Part shown: one piece after another, positions 1 through 11,149 of the stretch
Numbering within the stretch: the first letter of the stretch is position 1
Layout: each line of letters begins with the position of its first letter
DNA from: Pyxicephalus adspersus
Taxonomy: Eukaryota; Chordata; Amphibia; Anura; Pyxicephalidae
Length of the DNA stretch: 64,000 bases
Assembly: GCF_032062135.1 (NCBI RefSeq)
Contig: NC_092862.1
Span: 68,928,881 to 68,992,880, forward strand
Reading direction: 5' to 3'
The notes under the pieces: model-generated
Seen by the model: only the letters and a program-made list of their open reading frames with translations
Database searches by the model: none
Told to the model about the DNA's origin: nothing
Translations under genes and position numbers: made by a program

Positions 1-610
1 CTTTTAAACAGCCCCAAGCTAAATTAGTATTTATTCTAGGAGAAATATTTTGAGGTATGGGAGTTTGGGGGTGGTAAGGTTTTTATTTATTGGATATACT
101 TACTATGTATTTGCTGATCATGTCTAAATAAGTTTTAGTTGGATTTATTAGATTATACTTTTTACACATACATACACTGATGTTGAAATTTTTTCACTGC
201 TCTTGCAATACATATTATTCTTGATGTCTTGATATCCAACATTCTCAAAATCCTGAACCAGAAGAAAACCTGTAATTTTGTCTTCTTTAGTATTTGATCA
301 AATACCAAATTAAATGTTACAATACTGTGTGTGGTTACTACCTAAGTGTTCTTAGACCTGCTCATATGGCATCTGGACATGTAAAAATGAGCATATCTAT
401 GTAATCTTCACTTCTAATTGGCTCATCCACCAATTTTGTAAGATTACTGTCTTACTATTCTTCACTAAAACCACAAATTGCTGTTCTGAATAATGCCTGG
501 AAAGTTGAAATTACTCATATTATGAACACTATTTTTCTTTGATGTCTTTTCAATTTGTGACAACATTTGAACTTTGGCATATTATTTTATTTAAAGTGGC
601 TTCTAACAAT
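1..610. other. AT-rich unannotated stretch
   Basis: AT-rich non-coding sequence with no long open frame, recognisable repeat or RNA gene that I can see. Confidence 0.5.
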
Positions 611-638
611 CCCCTGCGGGAACATTACATTTATTTTT

Positions 639-849
639 ATTATTATTATTATTATTATTATTAATAAACAGGATTTATATAGCGCCAACATATTACGCAG
701 CACTGTACATTAAATAGGGATTGCAAATGACAGACTAATACAGACAGTGATACAGGAGGAGAGGACCCTGCCCCGAAGAGCTTACAATCTAGAATACAGA
801 CAGTGATACAGGAGGAGAGGACCCTGCCCCGAAGAGCTTACAATCTAGT
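639..849 (-). repeat. L2-like retroposon 3' tail with (AAT)n end
   Basis: Read on the minus strand, this is a 3' tail: a 'gtaagctcttcggggcaggg' block, then 'cagtgctgcgtaatatgttg' and 'gcgctatataaatcctg', then a run of AAT triplets (639-662). The order (gtaagctc...ggcaggg, then a 'ggcgct..ataaat' end and a simple tail) parallels the 3' ends of vertebrate L2/MIR elements, which is why I call it L2-like. A 56-bp segment of the tail is duplicated in tandem (737-792 and 793-848). Related pieces lie at 3788-3870 and 16668-16845 on the same strand. The family assignment is inference; that it is a dispersed repeat is shown by the copies inside this window. Confidence 0.7.
737..848. repeat. 56-bp tandem duplication
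   Basis: Two head-to-tail 56-bp copies (737-792, 793-848), each starting 'aatacagacagtgatacagg' and ending 'cttacaatctag'. By eye they are identical, so the duplication is recent compared with the decay of the surrounding repeats. Confidence 0.9.
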
Positions 850-969
850 AGTATTCTTTTAGTTCTGTATACAATATTTACCAAGTTATAGATACAACTT
901 ACATGCTGTCACAATCTTCAAAGACATCTTATAAGAACACATTTTAGAATTTAATAACCCTTTGCTTTA

Positions 970-2290
970 TTTTGTTTTGTTTTTTTTTGTATTTCAAAAC
1001 AAGCTTTATTGAAGTGCCCAAAAAAAAAAGACAAATGTAAGCACAACTATCAAAGAAAGTTGAAGCAATAAGCAAGAAGAAATAAAAATCTTTTTAATCT
1101 TTTTAAACTTTTTGTTTATACATAACTAACATAAATAACTAACACATAGAAAAGAATTAGGCTAACTAATAGTACGCAAAAAAATAAACACATGAAACCA
1201 GGAAACAACTTTGCAGCGGGGGTATTCCCTCAACTATCATGGGATCACGTTGATCATTAAGGCTAACGCATAGGGTGAGGAAAGGAAAGAAAGGTAAGGG
1301 AAGGTCCTGAGGGTAAGATGGAGTGGTGTGTGGTTCTCAATGATTCCCGGAAGTTCTACCAGCACGCCCAGGTAGAGTATTAACTAGCCATACCCTCATG
1401 GGAGGAGTGAATAGGCTTCCCCTTTTTCAGAAATGCAGGTAATTTGCCTTTACATAGCCAATTTTCACAGTATAGAGATCAATAGCTTGGCCGCATTTAA
1501 GGCATGAAACAAGGTTTTTTGTTGCAGTGATGTGATGGATGTCGGGTGGGTATGCATGATGTAACAGAATTTGTGCAGGAGACAAAGGTTTGGACTTCCC
1601 AGTAATCTTTGGAACCAAGTCTATGACGCCAGAGCAGAAGGGTTGGATAAGTGGACAGCTCCACAACTTGAAAATGAAAATACTGTATGTTCCCACCACT
1701 GCCTCACATCACCAGCACCTCCCATCGCATAATAATATGCATATTAATATGCGGTTAATATGCCGTTAATATGTTTCGATTACTGAGCATAGGCTCAGAT
1801 CAGATTTCCACTGTTCATGTAAATAATCAAAAGAACTATTACGGTACCTACACAATTTTTCCAAGGGAGTGAGCTGCCTAATACAGAGCTCTTTCATACT
1901 TGAGGAGGTCAGGAAACATAATAGCTGCAGGTAAGTCCACCAAAGCATAGAAGCACTTCAGTTTCTTCCACAAGTCACTGTCTGTAATAAAACCTGCCAC
2001 CTTCGAAGAAGTGGTGGGCGGGACACAGGTGGTCACTGCACCAGACTCTCAAGAAGCTATCAAGAAAGCCTAGTTGTAAGGCTGGATTGGTCCATATTGG
2101 AATAAGTCGGCCTGGGACTGAAGAGATATGAAATTTATGCAGCAAGAAAGATCCTCAGCAATGCACCAATGAGAGGATGGGCTAAGAGGCCTGAGTCTAG
2201 ATTGTGCCTATGGAGCCATGGGGGCATGCCCAAGGGGGCAGGCGCAGTAAATTGGTGAAATAAAAAAAACCCAGTCCTTTTATTGTAAAT
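970..2290 (-). mobile_element. Degenerate L1-clade LINE 3' end (ORF2 C-terminus and 3' UTR)
   Basis: Minus-strand relic of a non-LTR retrotransposon. Conceptual fragments in order are a segment around 2135-2317 with 'HPLIGALLRI', a segment at 1766-1948 with 'YLQLLCFLTS' and 'RQLTPLEKLC', and a segment at 1427-1699 with 'CPLIQPFCSGVIDL'. These resemble successive parts of the region after the reverse transcriptase in L1/Tx1-type ORF2 proteins. The 3' UTR follows, with an AATAAA-type signal near 1005-1010 and an A-rich tail (a T run on the plus strand near 975-990). The reading frame is broken by stops and frameshifts and the 5' part, including the RT, is missing. It belongs to a different and older lineage than the L1 at 56.6-62.0 kb. 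Confidence 0.7.
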
Positions 2291-2329
2291 TCTCCTCAAA
2301 TTACAGCACTTGAACACAATTCTACAAAA

Positions 2330-3785
2330 CCTGAAAGGCTCATGTTAATAGTATGTGTTAATAGTGGTAAGTAGGATAATAATATGGAAGCATAAATCAT
2401 TAATATCTAATTATTAATATCTGATTTTATGGTTATTGGATTAATAAAAACATTGTTGAAATTTTAAGTTGAGCTGTATGAAATTACTTGCCTTGAAATT
2501 TCCATGTTTCTTTTGATAAAAAGAAATGTCATATCTGTTCGTTTTGGTATGCGACAAAGGTTAGAATTAGTATGTAAGAAACTATTTAAAACACTTTTTT
2601 AGGATAGTAAATTTTGTGATCTGTCAGAGGAAGTCATCAACCAAGTCATTGGCTGTTGACAGATAGATGAAATTTTTCACCACCACCCCCCAGCTGCACT
2701 GAACAACCTTTCTGATACCTGCCGCAGGCAGGTAGGCACCTCAAGCACATGTTGCAAAAGCTTAGGTTAAGTGCTCATTTTGGACACCCAATTTTTAGAT
2801 GGATATCTACTAATAAAGCTGAAGATTTCCAATCTGGAGCTAACATTCATATTACCTTTCAGGGCTAAGTGCTCTATTTGCATTCTACTGTGGTTAGGTG
2901 AACAAGGAAAGGTGCTTGCATCAAGTGTCAAAGGTGTCCCATTATCTCTCCAAACCTTGCCTGGTTGCAGCCACATGTTAACTTGGAACTACGGAGCCCT
3001 CTGCAGCCTTTCCTATGCAGCAGTGGTTGTCTAGTCAAAGTAGTTTGAGCGTGGAACCTTTTTCTTTGGGTAGGGCAATATGCTATGTGGAGTTTTGAAG
3101 ACTGAAAAGATGTTGTGGTTTGTAACGTTGAGAAACAAAGGAGAAAGATAAGGAGGAAACAGAGGTGCAGGAGGAGGATACGCAGAAGTGGTACAAGTGA
3201 GGAATATTTGAATTCATGGTAGTACTAAAAATTGAGGTGTACTTCTTCTGACACTGCCCAGTTGCTACTAGATTCACCCTGTGTTCTACTGGACCATGTA
3301 TGTAAAGTCAAATGCACCTGCTAGTTACAGTATGCTAAAGCATCATTGACTTATTCTTGGTAATATAGTTATGCTAATTTGACGTTTTGTGAAACAAATA
3401 GGGATTATCGGGCATGTTGTACTCGGGGACTGCACAGAAAGTCACAGAAAGCAGGCATGTTCACCAATCTGTATAGCAGCAATTACAGTACCAGCATTCA
3501 TTTAAAAATTGATGCACTGAGTTTTGAAGTGGTCTGGCTTGCATTTTTTCTGCATCAAGAGCTGCAGGATGGAATGATGGTGATACAGAGATACAGTCAA
3601 ATTTGAAATGCTAATGTTGGGTGAGCTGAAAGTGGCTCCACTATCATCCTCTTCTTGCCTCCTCTAGCTCTACAACTGTGCTTCTCATCCCTTCTAAAGA
3701 TGGTGAGGGTTAATGTCCTGCCTGATTCTCTACAGTTGCCCCGTTCTCAATACAAGGTGAGCAGATGCAGCCGCTTTTAAATTGC
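2330..3785. other. Unannotated stretch
   Basis: No supported gene. Overlapping small frames on both strands (2767-3034, 3083-3277, 3379-3606) show no recognisable domain. A short GC palindrome, 'ctgccgcaggcag', lies near 2720. Confidence 0.5.
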
Positions 3786-3787
3786 CA

Positions 3788-3870
3788 CTATTATTATTAT
3801 TATTATTATTATTATTAAACAGGATTTATATAGTGCCAACATATTACACAGCGCTGTACATTAAATAGGG
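3788..3870 (-). repeat. L2-like retroposon 3' tail fragment
   Basis: A truncated copy of the tail seen at 639-849: (ATT)n on the plus strand at 3788-3817, followed by 'aacaggatttatatagtgcc' and 'agcgctgtacattaaatagg'. Only the last ~80 bp of the element are present, as expected for a 5'-truncated retroposon. Confidence 0.7.
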
Positions 3871-3879
3871 CCACTACTA

Positions 3880-4590
3880 TTGGACTTTTCTGGTTTTATC
3901 AGACCCTGCTCCCTCTCCCAAGAGGTTGCTCCTATGCAAAATTCCTTTTCTTTTTTCTTTCATAATCCCTGCCTAAATTCCATGTTAGATCAAAAATGTC
4001 TTTATTTATTATGCAGTGCACCTCTCTTTCTGAAGGGCTTTGGACTTCTTCAGACATGGCTTGAAACAACATCTTGTAGACTGCTTCAGGGAATATGGTA
4101 AATTTTGACCAAGTAGAAGGAGCCCGTTCAACCAGAAATTGTGTCTAGGAAGAAAAGAAGGAGGAGATGGCATAATAGACCTATGTCATTCCATCTAAAA
4201 CATATTCAGTTTGATTCTAATGTAAGGGACATGTAGCAACATGACTAGGAAACATTAGCTGTACATATTTCTTGTAGTCTGTGAAGCTCTATTGCAGCTT
4301 TGTTTTGATAGGGAAAACAGTGGCAACGGGATCCTGGACCTGCCATCACTGCAGAGCTTTTTAAAAAAGTTGGTTTGTGGCATAATTTATTTATATCAAA
4401 AATTACCCACACCTAATAGTTTATCTCCAATTTACTGCTGTTTATCTCCTTTGCATTGAATCCATGGAAATCTTCTAATACGATGTTTATTTTAATCTTA
4501 GAAAGACCTTCTTATTTTTTCAGTATTTTGTACACACATCTAAAATTTTTATCTTAGTGTTTTTATACTGCATTTCAAAGTCATGCAATG
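3880..4590. other. Unannotated stretch
   Basis: Non-coding AT-rich sequence between a retroposon tail and a microsatellite; nothing recognised. Confidence 0.5.
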
Positions 4591-4596
4591 CACAGA

Positions 4597-4644
4597 ATCT
4601 ATCTATCTATCAATCTATCTATCTATCTATCTATCTATAGATAC

Positions 4645-4734
<90 letters not shown>

Positions 4735-4735
4735 T
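4597..4735. repeat. Compound microsatellite (ATCT)n-(ATAC)n-(AT)n
   Basis: An ATCT tetranucleotide run with one interruption passes through a short ATAC run into about 70 bp of pure AT. The open frame covering it encodes only alternating Tyr/Ile and is an artefact of the repeat. Confidence 0.97.
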
Positions 4736-4739
4736 ATTC

Positions 4740-5855
4740 ATGTACTTTTTTTTTTGTAGACATCTTTTATTGTGTTCTAGCTTTTTGTTCTACCACAGTT
4801 GATCAAGCTGAAATTCTACATTGAAAGCTGTGTGCAGTTCGGAGGATTCATGTGGTAGCTGATGTGCCCCTGTTGCGTGATTATGTCCTGCACCTGTGGA
4901 CTTGCATAATGAAGTGGCAAAATGTTGATGAAATTTGACATTTTGGTGAAGATACCATGGGTGGTTTTCTTTCATCATAATATACAGTAAACATCATAGT
5001 ATACGGTAAAGTTTTATTGCAACTTGAAATGCTTCCATAGGTACATTTGGGCAAAAATCAGATTTAGAATCAGATTTAGATTTAGAATCAGACTCTATTC
5101 GTAGTGCCGTTTACATATTGATTTTATGATATACTTCACCACTCTCCTTTCTCATATGTTTTATGATGTTTAGAGTAAATGTACTTTTGTGTAGTTTCTC
5201 AAACTAGTAATTGGCTTTTTTCTTTTTTGCCCATGATGGTCTTGAAATTAAATTAACATACTTTTGTATCAATCATCTTGCATTTAAAGTGAAACTATAT
5301 TACCAAATTGCAACCAGACAGGTCTTATATTGCAGAATGGGCAAACAAAGGCCCTTTCACAATAAAACATAATTACCTTCCTGTTCACAATCTTTTTTTT
5401 TGAGGTACACTGAGTTGCATATGTGCAGCTCAACATAGAATGTTGGAACATGCCAGGAAACCTAATGAACAAACTCCCCTGGGAGTTATATTATACCGGC
5501 CTGAATATCCGACACCTGAAAAAGAACTGGATGGAGATGGCAGTGTCAACACTGAAATTCAATTGAAGTGGGTCATGTAGCAAGTTGGAGTTCTAACAAC
5601 CAGGTAATTCTTTGTAGACGGGACACCCAAATAGTTTGGAGGCATAAGAGGAGGGGGGATTGGACAGTAGCTAATAAGTATGAAGGGGTGTCTTTAAAAT
5701 TGGGGTAATAAATGTATGTTTAAAAGTAGAAGGGGAGATACCAGTGGAGAGGTTGAACAGTTCAATTCGTGCAGGAGTCTGGGTGGATATGACTAGTAGG
5801 AGGTTAAAATTTTGTTTTAACACTTGTTTGCAAGAGTTTTTAATCATAGACTAAA
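4740..5855. other. Unannotated stretch with a small repeat fragment
   Basis: Mostly featureless. A 15-nt string, 'gcaaccagacaggtc' (about 5308-5322), recurs exactly near 7787-7801, suggesting fragments of one dispersed repeat. A short imperfect tandem, 'gatttagaatca', lies near 5060-5095. Confidence 0.45.
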
Positions 5856-5864
5856 TTCATTCCA

Positions 5865-5950
5865 GGATTGCTGGAGCACCCAGGTTCACTGATAAAAGTG
5901 GATCTCCAGTCTTGGAGATCAGTGGGAATCAGTGGGACTTGGATGCTTGT
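5865..5950. repeat. Hairpin MITE fragment (GGCCTGATTTATTAAAG family)
   Basis: Contains 'attccaggattgctgg', 'cactgataaaagtgga' and 'ctccagtcttggaga', which match the internal parts of the fuller hairpin element at 6730-6985. Probably a truncated copy. Confidence 0.5.
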
Positions 5951-6729
5951 GAGCATATTTCTGCAGAAAACAAATATTGGTAATATTGATAATATTGACA
6001 ACAGTAATTGAAGTATTGTAATTTGGCGTTTTAATTGAGGAAAGGGCTAATGAGACCAGTTTTTCTCCACTTATGTTCTGCTGCACCAGCAGTTTTTTGT
6101 AGATATGGTGGCAAAAACAGCTACTGTAGCAGAAATAAACATGTGAATAAAAAGTAAAAATTGTGATTTATATTAATGAGCAGCAGATTCATTGACTAAT
6201 TGGTTGTTTACACTTTACATCTTTACAGCTGTTTTGGGTGTTGAAGTGTCTACTGTTTGAATGGCGTCTGTGTGATTGTGTATAATACAGCTTGCATGAA
6301 TCTTTTAAAGTTTATGTAAGTAGTTAGTGAGAATTTTCTGTGTGCTTCTTGTGCAGACTGTTCGGAGTCTGTTAGTCTCTCCAACCCCAAAGTGGAAATA
6401 CAGTGAATAAGGCCCGGAATACATAAAAAGTTGAAATACACTGCTTAGAGCTTACGTTGCACTACTCTCTGGGGCAGAGTTCTGTACCACAAACACAACT
6501 CCTCACAACTGTGCTTGTATATGTTAGTGCTACAGGTGTATAGTTATACTGTATGTTTATTAAAACTGTATTTGATATGTTGTAAATGTAAACATAAATT
6601 AAGGTAGACTCAGGGCTAAAAATAATAGGCATTCAATTGTGTAATTATTAATACATTATTAATTGTGTTTTGTAAATGCAATTAATATAAGTAAATTTGG
6701 CCTGGTATTACCCTTTTGAATCTAGTAGG

Positions 6730-6985
6730 TTACCCTTTAGTTCTCCAACCAAAAGAGGGTAAACTTTCATCAGTGAAGCTGGGTAATCCAACAAACCTGG
6801 AATGGATTTCTTAAAAGTAATTTGCTATTTGTTAGCAAATGTTTTCAATCCTGGACCAGATCCATTCCAGGTTTGCTGGATCACCCAACTTTACTGTTGA
6901 ACTTGTATCCTCTCTAGCCTTGGAGAACTTTAATAAATCAGGGCCATTATGCGTAAAAGCTGCCTTAGAGAACTTTATTAAATCA
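6730..6985. repeat. Hairpin MITE (GGCCTGATTTATTAAAG family)
   Basis: A long imperfect inverted repeat. The left arm holds 'aatccaacaaacctggaatg' and the right arm holds its reverse complement, 'attccaggtttgctggatca', around a centre with 'atttgctatttgttagcaaat'. The right end reads 'aataaatcagggcc'. A second, tandem version of the right end, 'attaaatcaggccc', closes the element about 60 bp further on. No coding capacity. Relatives lie at 5865-5950, 50030-50211 and 51259-51315, and possibly at 54380-54560. The transposase superfamily is not evident. Confidence 0.7.
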
Positions 6986-7029
6986 GGCCCACTGTCGTCA
7001 AGTGTTTATATTTATTTTTTAATATTGGT

Positions 7030-8250
7030 GCTGATACCAGATTATAGGTGACATTAAGTTCTCCTTCTACCCACTATGACCATTGCATTTAATACTCCAA
7101 GGGAAATATGTATTGAAATATAAGTATGGACATTCTGTGGATTTTTAATACATGTAGAATGTTTAATAAAGTCCCACTTAACTATTTATGCATATTTTGG
7201 TGATCCTTGTTGAATTTCAGAATGTGTTCAACCAACAATAAACTTCTTACTGCATCAAGCTTACACTCATACATCATTCTTATAGTGGAAGGAAAATTAA
7301 CAGGATGTTGATGCTTTTTATATTAGGTACTATACTGTATTGGCTTTATGCCAGTCTGTTAGTAGCATATACATTATTTTTTAACTTAGAAACAAATATT
7401 CTAAATACTGGGGGTCATTTTTTTTAAATAAACCCAATGAAACGTTTGTTTTATCAGTGAAACATAGCAAAAAGGCGTTAAAATGTACAAGTGCTTGTCT
7501 TACTGTAATCAGTGGAGTGGGTAGCTAATATTCACAAAATAATGCAAATGTATGAATGTAAGAACAATAATTGAATTGTAGAAAACATCTGTTATCACAC
7601 TTTTTATCATAGACTCTTCAACCACTTTTATCAAATGTAAAATAACAACACTTTCTTTTTGGTAATGCATCATAAAATTCAACAACAAGATTCTTAACAA
7701 AAGTAAAAAACAAAGTTATTTTAAATATGGCAAAAGTGGTTGAAGATTTTATGATTACAGCTGAAATAAACTCTTAAAATAAAAACTGCAACCAGACAGG
7801 TCCTTTTTTGCAAATACTCCTATTTGCCTGAATTGCCTTTTTTAAAAACACTCACCTATTCCTGTTCCATTGAAGGTGCCTTTACCTCCTTTTTTCTTTC
7901 TTCCTTTTTTCCAAATTGGTCCATTTTGATTGGGAGAGTCAGGATGACCCAACTCCTACATATACGTGGAGACGTTCACACTGGCATTTTATGTGGAGTT
8001 TAACTGTGGTGTTTTTCCCCCACCTCTTTGCTTACAACAATTTGTAAATGAAAACTGCAGTTATTGGGATATGCTAGTACATATGTAAATGGCTGAAGGG
8101 TAGTGAGGTTAGGAGAGGTCAGAATAATGATACATGCAGTATCTGGTTCAAAGCAAATGACTATAACACTAAAGCAAGGTATATAGTGATGCATATAGTG
8201 ATGGAAAAAAAAGAAATTACTCCCTCTTTTAGTTTTTGTGTATAAGGTAT
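7030..8250. other. Unannotated stretch
   Basis: No gene recognised. A fragment near 7785-7985 begins with the 'gcaaccagacaggtc' string also seen near 5308 and runs into pyrimidine-rich sequence; it is probably a decayed dispersed repeat. Confidence 0.45.
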
Positions 8251-8259
8251 CAGAATAAA

Positions 8260-8690
8260 ATCAGTCCTTGTCAATATTCCCAGGAGTGGATGTCCATACA
8301 AATTCACCTCTAAGCCATAAAGTGCAATGCTCAGAGAAATTGCAAAAAAAAGAGAGCTACATCTCAGATTCTACAGGCCTCAGTTAGCATTTAGTTCATG
8401 ACAGTTCTATTAGGAAAAGACTTAGGAAAAGACTGAACAAGCGTGACTTGTTTGTTGAGGCTGTAAGGAGAAAGCCTCTTCTCTCTAAAAAGAACATGGC
8501 ATATGTTTGCAAAGTTCTACAAACCACAAAATGTGTGGACTAATATCCATTGGACAGATGAGACCAAAGTGGAGATGTTTGGCCATAATGAGCAGTGCCA
8601 CTTTGGTGAAAAAAAAACACAGCACAAACACCTATCCCATACTAATTGTCAATTAGGAAGAGGTGTACATTCTTTTTCTCAGGACTGTAT
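8260..8690 (+). pseudogene. Tc1/mariner-like transposase relic
   Basis: Broken plus-strand transposase remains. An early segment near 8268-8345 translates to an 'NIPRSG'-type linker of the paired-type DNA-binding region. A later frame (8503-8709) carries 'WTNIHWTDETKVEMFGHN', the block around the first catalytic aspartate of Tc1-like DDE transposases (Asp codon 8557-8559). The remaining catalytic region is absent. A few codons later the sequence runs into what looks like the right terminal repeat, 'ttctttttctcaggactgta' (about 8671-8690), ending at a TA. So the copy is truncated at its N-terminus, internally deleted and frameshifted. No left terminal repeat was found. Confidence 0.75.
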
Positions 8691-8917
8691 ATGCAAAATT
8701 TTGGGATGAAAACTACATGGTTTAGCCATCTTTCAAACACTATTACGTGCACCAAAACATCAAACAGTGTAAACCAGCAGCTAACAGCAAAATATTGTCT
8801 GTTTGAAGTCTAAATGTAACTAGTTGTTTGTCTTCTGTTTGCACATCTTCCACAGTACAGGTTCTCTTTAAAATTAAACTCCTCTTTTATACACTTTCTT
8901 GGCTAAGCTGATACTAT

Positions 8918-9795
8918 GGGCCTAAATTATCAATGAAATCTGCGTTCGCTGGTCGCGTGTACTTTTGCGCTTCCAGCGAGCTGGTTTCCCGCGGTCCGGA
9001 GTCGAGTGCGCTCGTACACTCACCCCCTCACTGCCAGCCGGATTCCTGCCTTGATAATAATGAGCAATAGGGGTCGCGAATCTGCCAATTAAGGCGATTA
9101 GATTTCAGCTGCGCGATTAAGAAGGATCTGTTAAGCTACCACTGGTATTCCTTTTCTGAATAAATTGTCATGATTTTATTTCTTTGTTTCTTTGTTTGTT
9201 TTATTTATAGTCTGACATTTGCACTCATGTTGATTTGCCCCCACACAAATCCTGTGTTCATTTGTAGTTGTGTTATCGGTTTGTTGTCATTGTGCTGTGC
9301 TGCCTGATCTTAGCACTACTGTATACAAACACACTTCCACTTGTTGTCCACACTGGTTGTGAATTAGTTGTCCAGCTGAGTTGCATACTCATTCTAACAC
9401 ACCTGATGGTGATGGAAGGAGGTCCAGGTTACCCGCGAGCGGCTTCTCCGATCAGGCATTGGAAGCTTTTATATAGGCACCTATGTAGAGGAGTTGAACT
9501 CGGTTACTCTTGCCTAACAGGAAAGAAATAGGTGGTTTAAAAATATGCTTTTTTCTTAGCGCACATAAATGTTTAAAACATTTTAGGGCTAAGGGTAATA
9601 TGTGTGCCATCGGAAAGAATTATTTTTTAGGGGAACAGTGACTTTTAATGCAAGCTCGCCAGTGTAAAGTTGTCGGAGATGCGCGGCTCCGGCCGCGAGC
9701 TCATTCAGTTGCTGAATTGCGCGACAGCTTACGATTTCGGATCGCGAATACGAATGCGCGAGCGAACTTCCGATTTTGCTTGATGAATCAGCCTC
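8918..9795. mobile_element. CpG-rich terminal-inverted-repeat element, possibly with a coding relic
   Basis: The left end (from 'gggcctaaattatcaatga') and the right end ('gattttgcttgatgaatcag', ending near 9795) are imperfect inverted repeats. Both ends are unusually rich in CpG against AT-rich surroundings. The right end nearly matches the right end of the shorter element at 38989-39155, so they share a family. Between the ends, a frame near 9400-9475 reads 'PASGFSDQALEAFI' before a stop. This faintly recalls the start of Myb/SANT-like domains in the accessory protein of PIF/Harbinger elements; that comparison is weak. A 3-bp TAT occurs at both flanks but is not decisive. Confidence 0.6.
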
Positions 9796-9799
9796 TATA

Positions 9800-10790
9800 A
9801 ATCAAAAACACAGTTAGTAAATAATTGACACATTCTCATTTTTCTATATAAAATGAATTTCTTCTTTAACTTATGTAGATTAAATCACTGATTCCCCAAC
9901 ATAATGGTCCTGTTTGATTCAATTATACCAATGTGTCATCCTGCATATGGAGACAAAATGACATTAAAGGGATACCAAGAACATACAGGGAATTCAGAAG
10001 ATTCAGAGGATTTTGAGGAAATATTTGAACGGGTCAAACAGCTAACAATTCCTGCTGGTGTTCTACTTTGGTGATTACTTAAAGCAATTTTAAATCCAAC
10101 CAAATGGCAAAATAAATAACCATCTTCACAGCTGGCCTTTTATAAATAATACAAAATGGGACCAACATTCTCAAGTAAAGTGTTTTCTCTCCCTTCTCTC
10201 AACTGATGTATATCCTAGTGCACATTGTTTAGTTTAAAATTGCTCATACAATCCTATTTCCTTTCAAGTAGTTTATTTACTCGTTCTGCAACCATTTTGC
10301 TTCCGATTAAGCAAATGTCAAGACTGACACAGTGTAAAGTCTGCATCCCCCTGCCATTTTTATAATTGTTTTATTCATATTGTAGCATTTACAGCATTTA
10401 TCTTTTATAATTATTGTCTTACATTATTATTTGAGTTGAAATTTTTCACAGTCATTGTCATTGTAAATGTATAGTTAATAATGCTTATTTTGAAGATAAT
10501 CTGTGGGATTATTACTTGGAAATTAAACCAAAAAACAAAGAATACCAGATAGCAACAACTTCCAATTCATTTTTATGCATGTACTTGGAAAAGTGTATAG
10601 CACAGCAAGGTGCACTGGTATTCTCCCAACACGCACTTGCTTTAAAGCTTAATTACACCTCTGTAGGGGGGATTACATCCTGTAGTATAGGAGCATTACC
10701 CTCAGTAGTAGTAGTAGTCAAAAATGCGATCAGCCTTTGTTTAGCAATTAAGTAAAGTGCTCTATCCTATACCTGGATAATCAGGTTTTT
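9800..10790. other. Unannotated stretch
   Basis: AT-rich sequence without a recognisable gene or repeat. The small frame at 10516-10755 has no identifiable domain. Confidence 0.5.
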
Positions 10791-10802
10791 ATCCTTTTAG
10801 AG

Positions 10803-11139
10803 CAGTGGTCGCCAACCTTTTTGGACCTACGGAGCACTAAATGCACAGATTCCAGACTGCACATGTGCGGGAAGCCGTGTGTCACTCATAGGGGGAAACT
10901 TCCACCTGAGTGATGCCATGATACCAGAACCGGCCCACTCGCCTCAGACCTGCGATGGGAGAGTGGGCAGGTTGTGCCCAGAGACACAATGCGCCCATTG
11001 TCCTGAGCCTGCGATCCGTACGGGGGACATAGTTTGTGGCTCTGGCCGGTGCACCCCCTCAGTGGGGTCCTTCTGCTGACCCACTGGGTGGGCGTGGACC
11101 ACCAAAATTTTCTTACGGACCGCTGGTTGGTGACTGCTG
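10803..11139. mobile_element. hAT-type MITE with 8-bp target duplication
   Basis: A 337-bp non-autonomous element. It starts 'cagtggtcgccaacc' and ends with the imperfect inverted match 'ggttggtgactgctg', the CAGNGGT..CAACC pattern typical of hAT transposons. It is flanked by a perfect 8-bp direct repeat, 'ttttagag' (10795-10802 and 11140-11147), the target-site length of hAT. The GC-rich interior has open frames on both strands (10879-11281), but they cross the ends and lack any domain, so I do not call a gene. A degraded relative lies in inverse orientation near 29815-29990. Confidence 0.92.
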
Positions 11140-11149
11140 TTTTAGAGCA

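Noticed and set aside
4588..4824. 78-codon open frame over the ATCT/AT microsatellite
   Set aside because: It encodes only Ile/Tyr runs from the simple repeat; not a gene.
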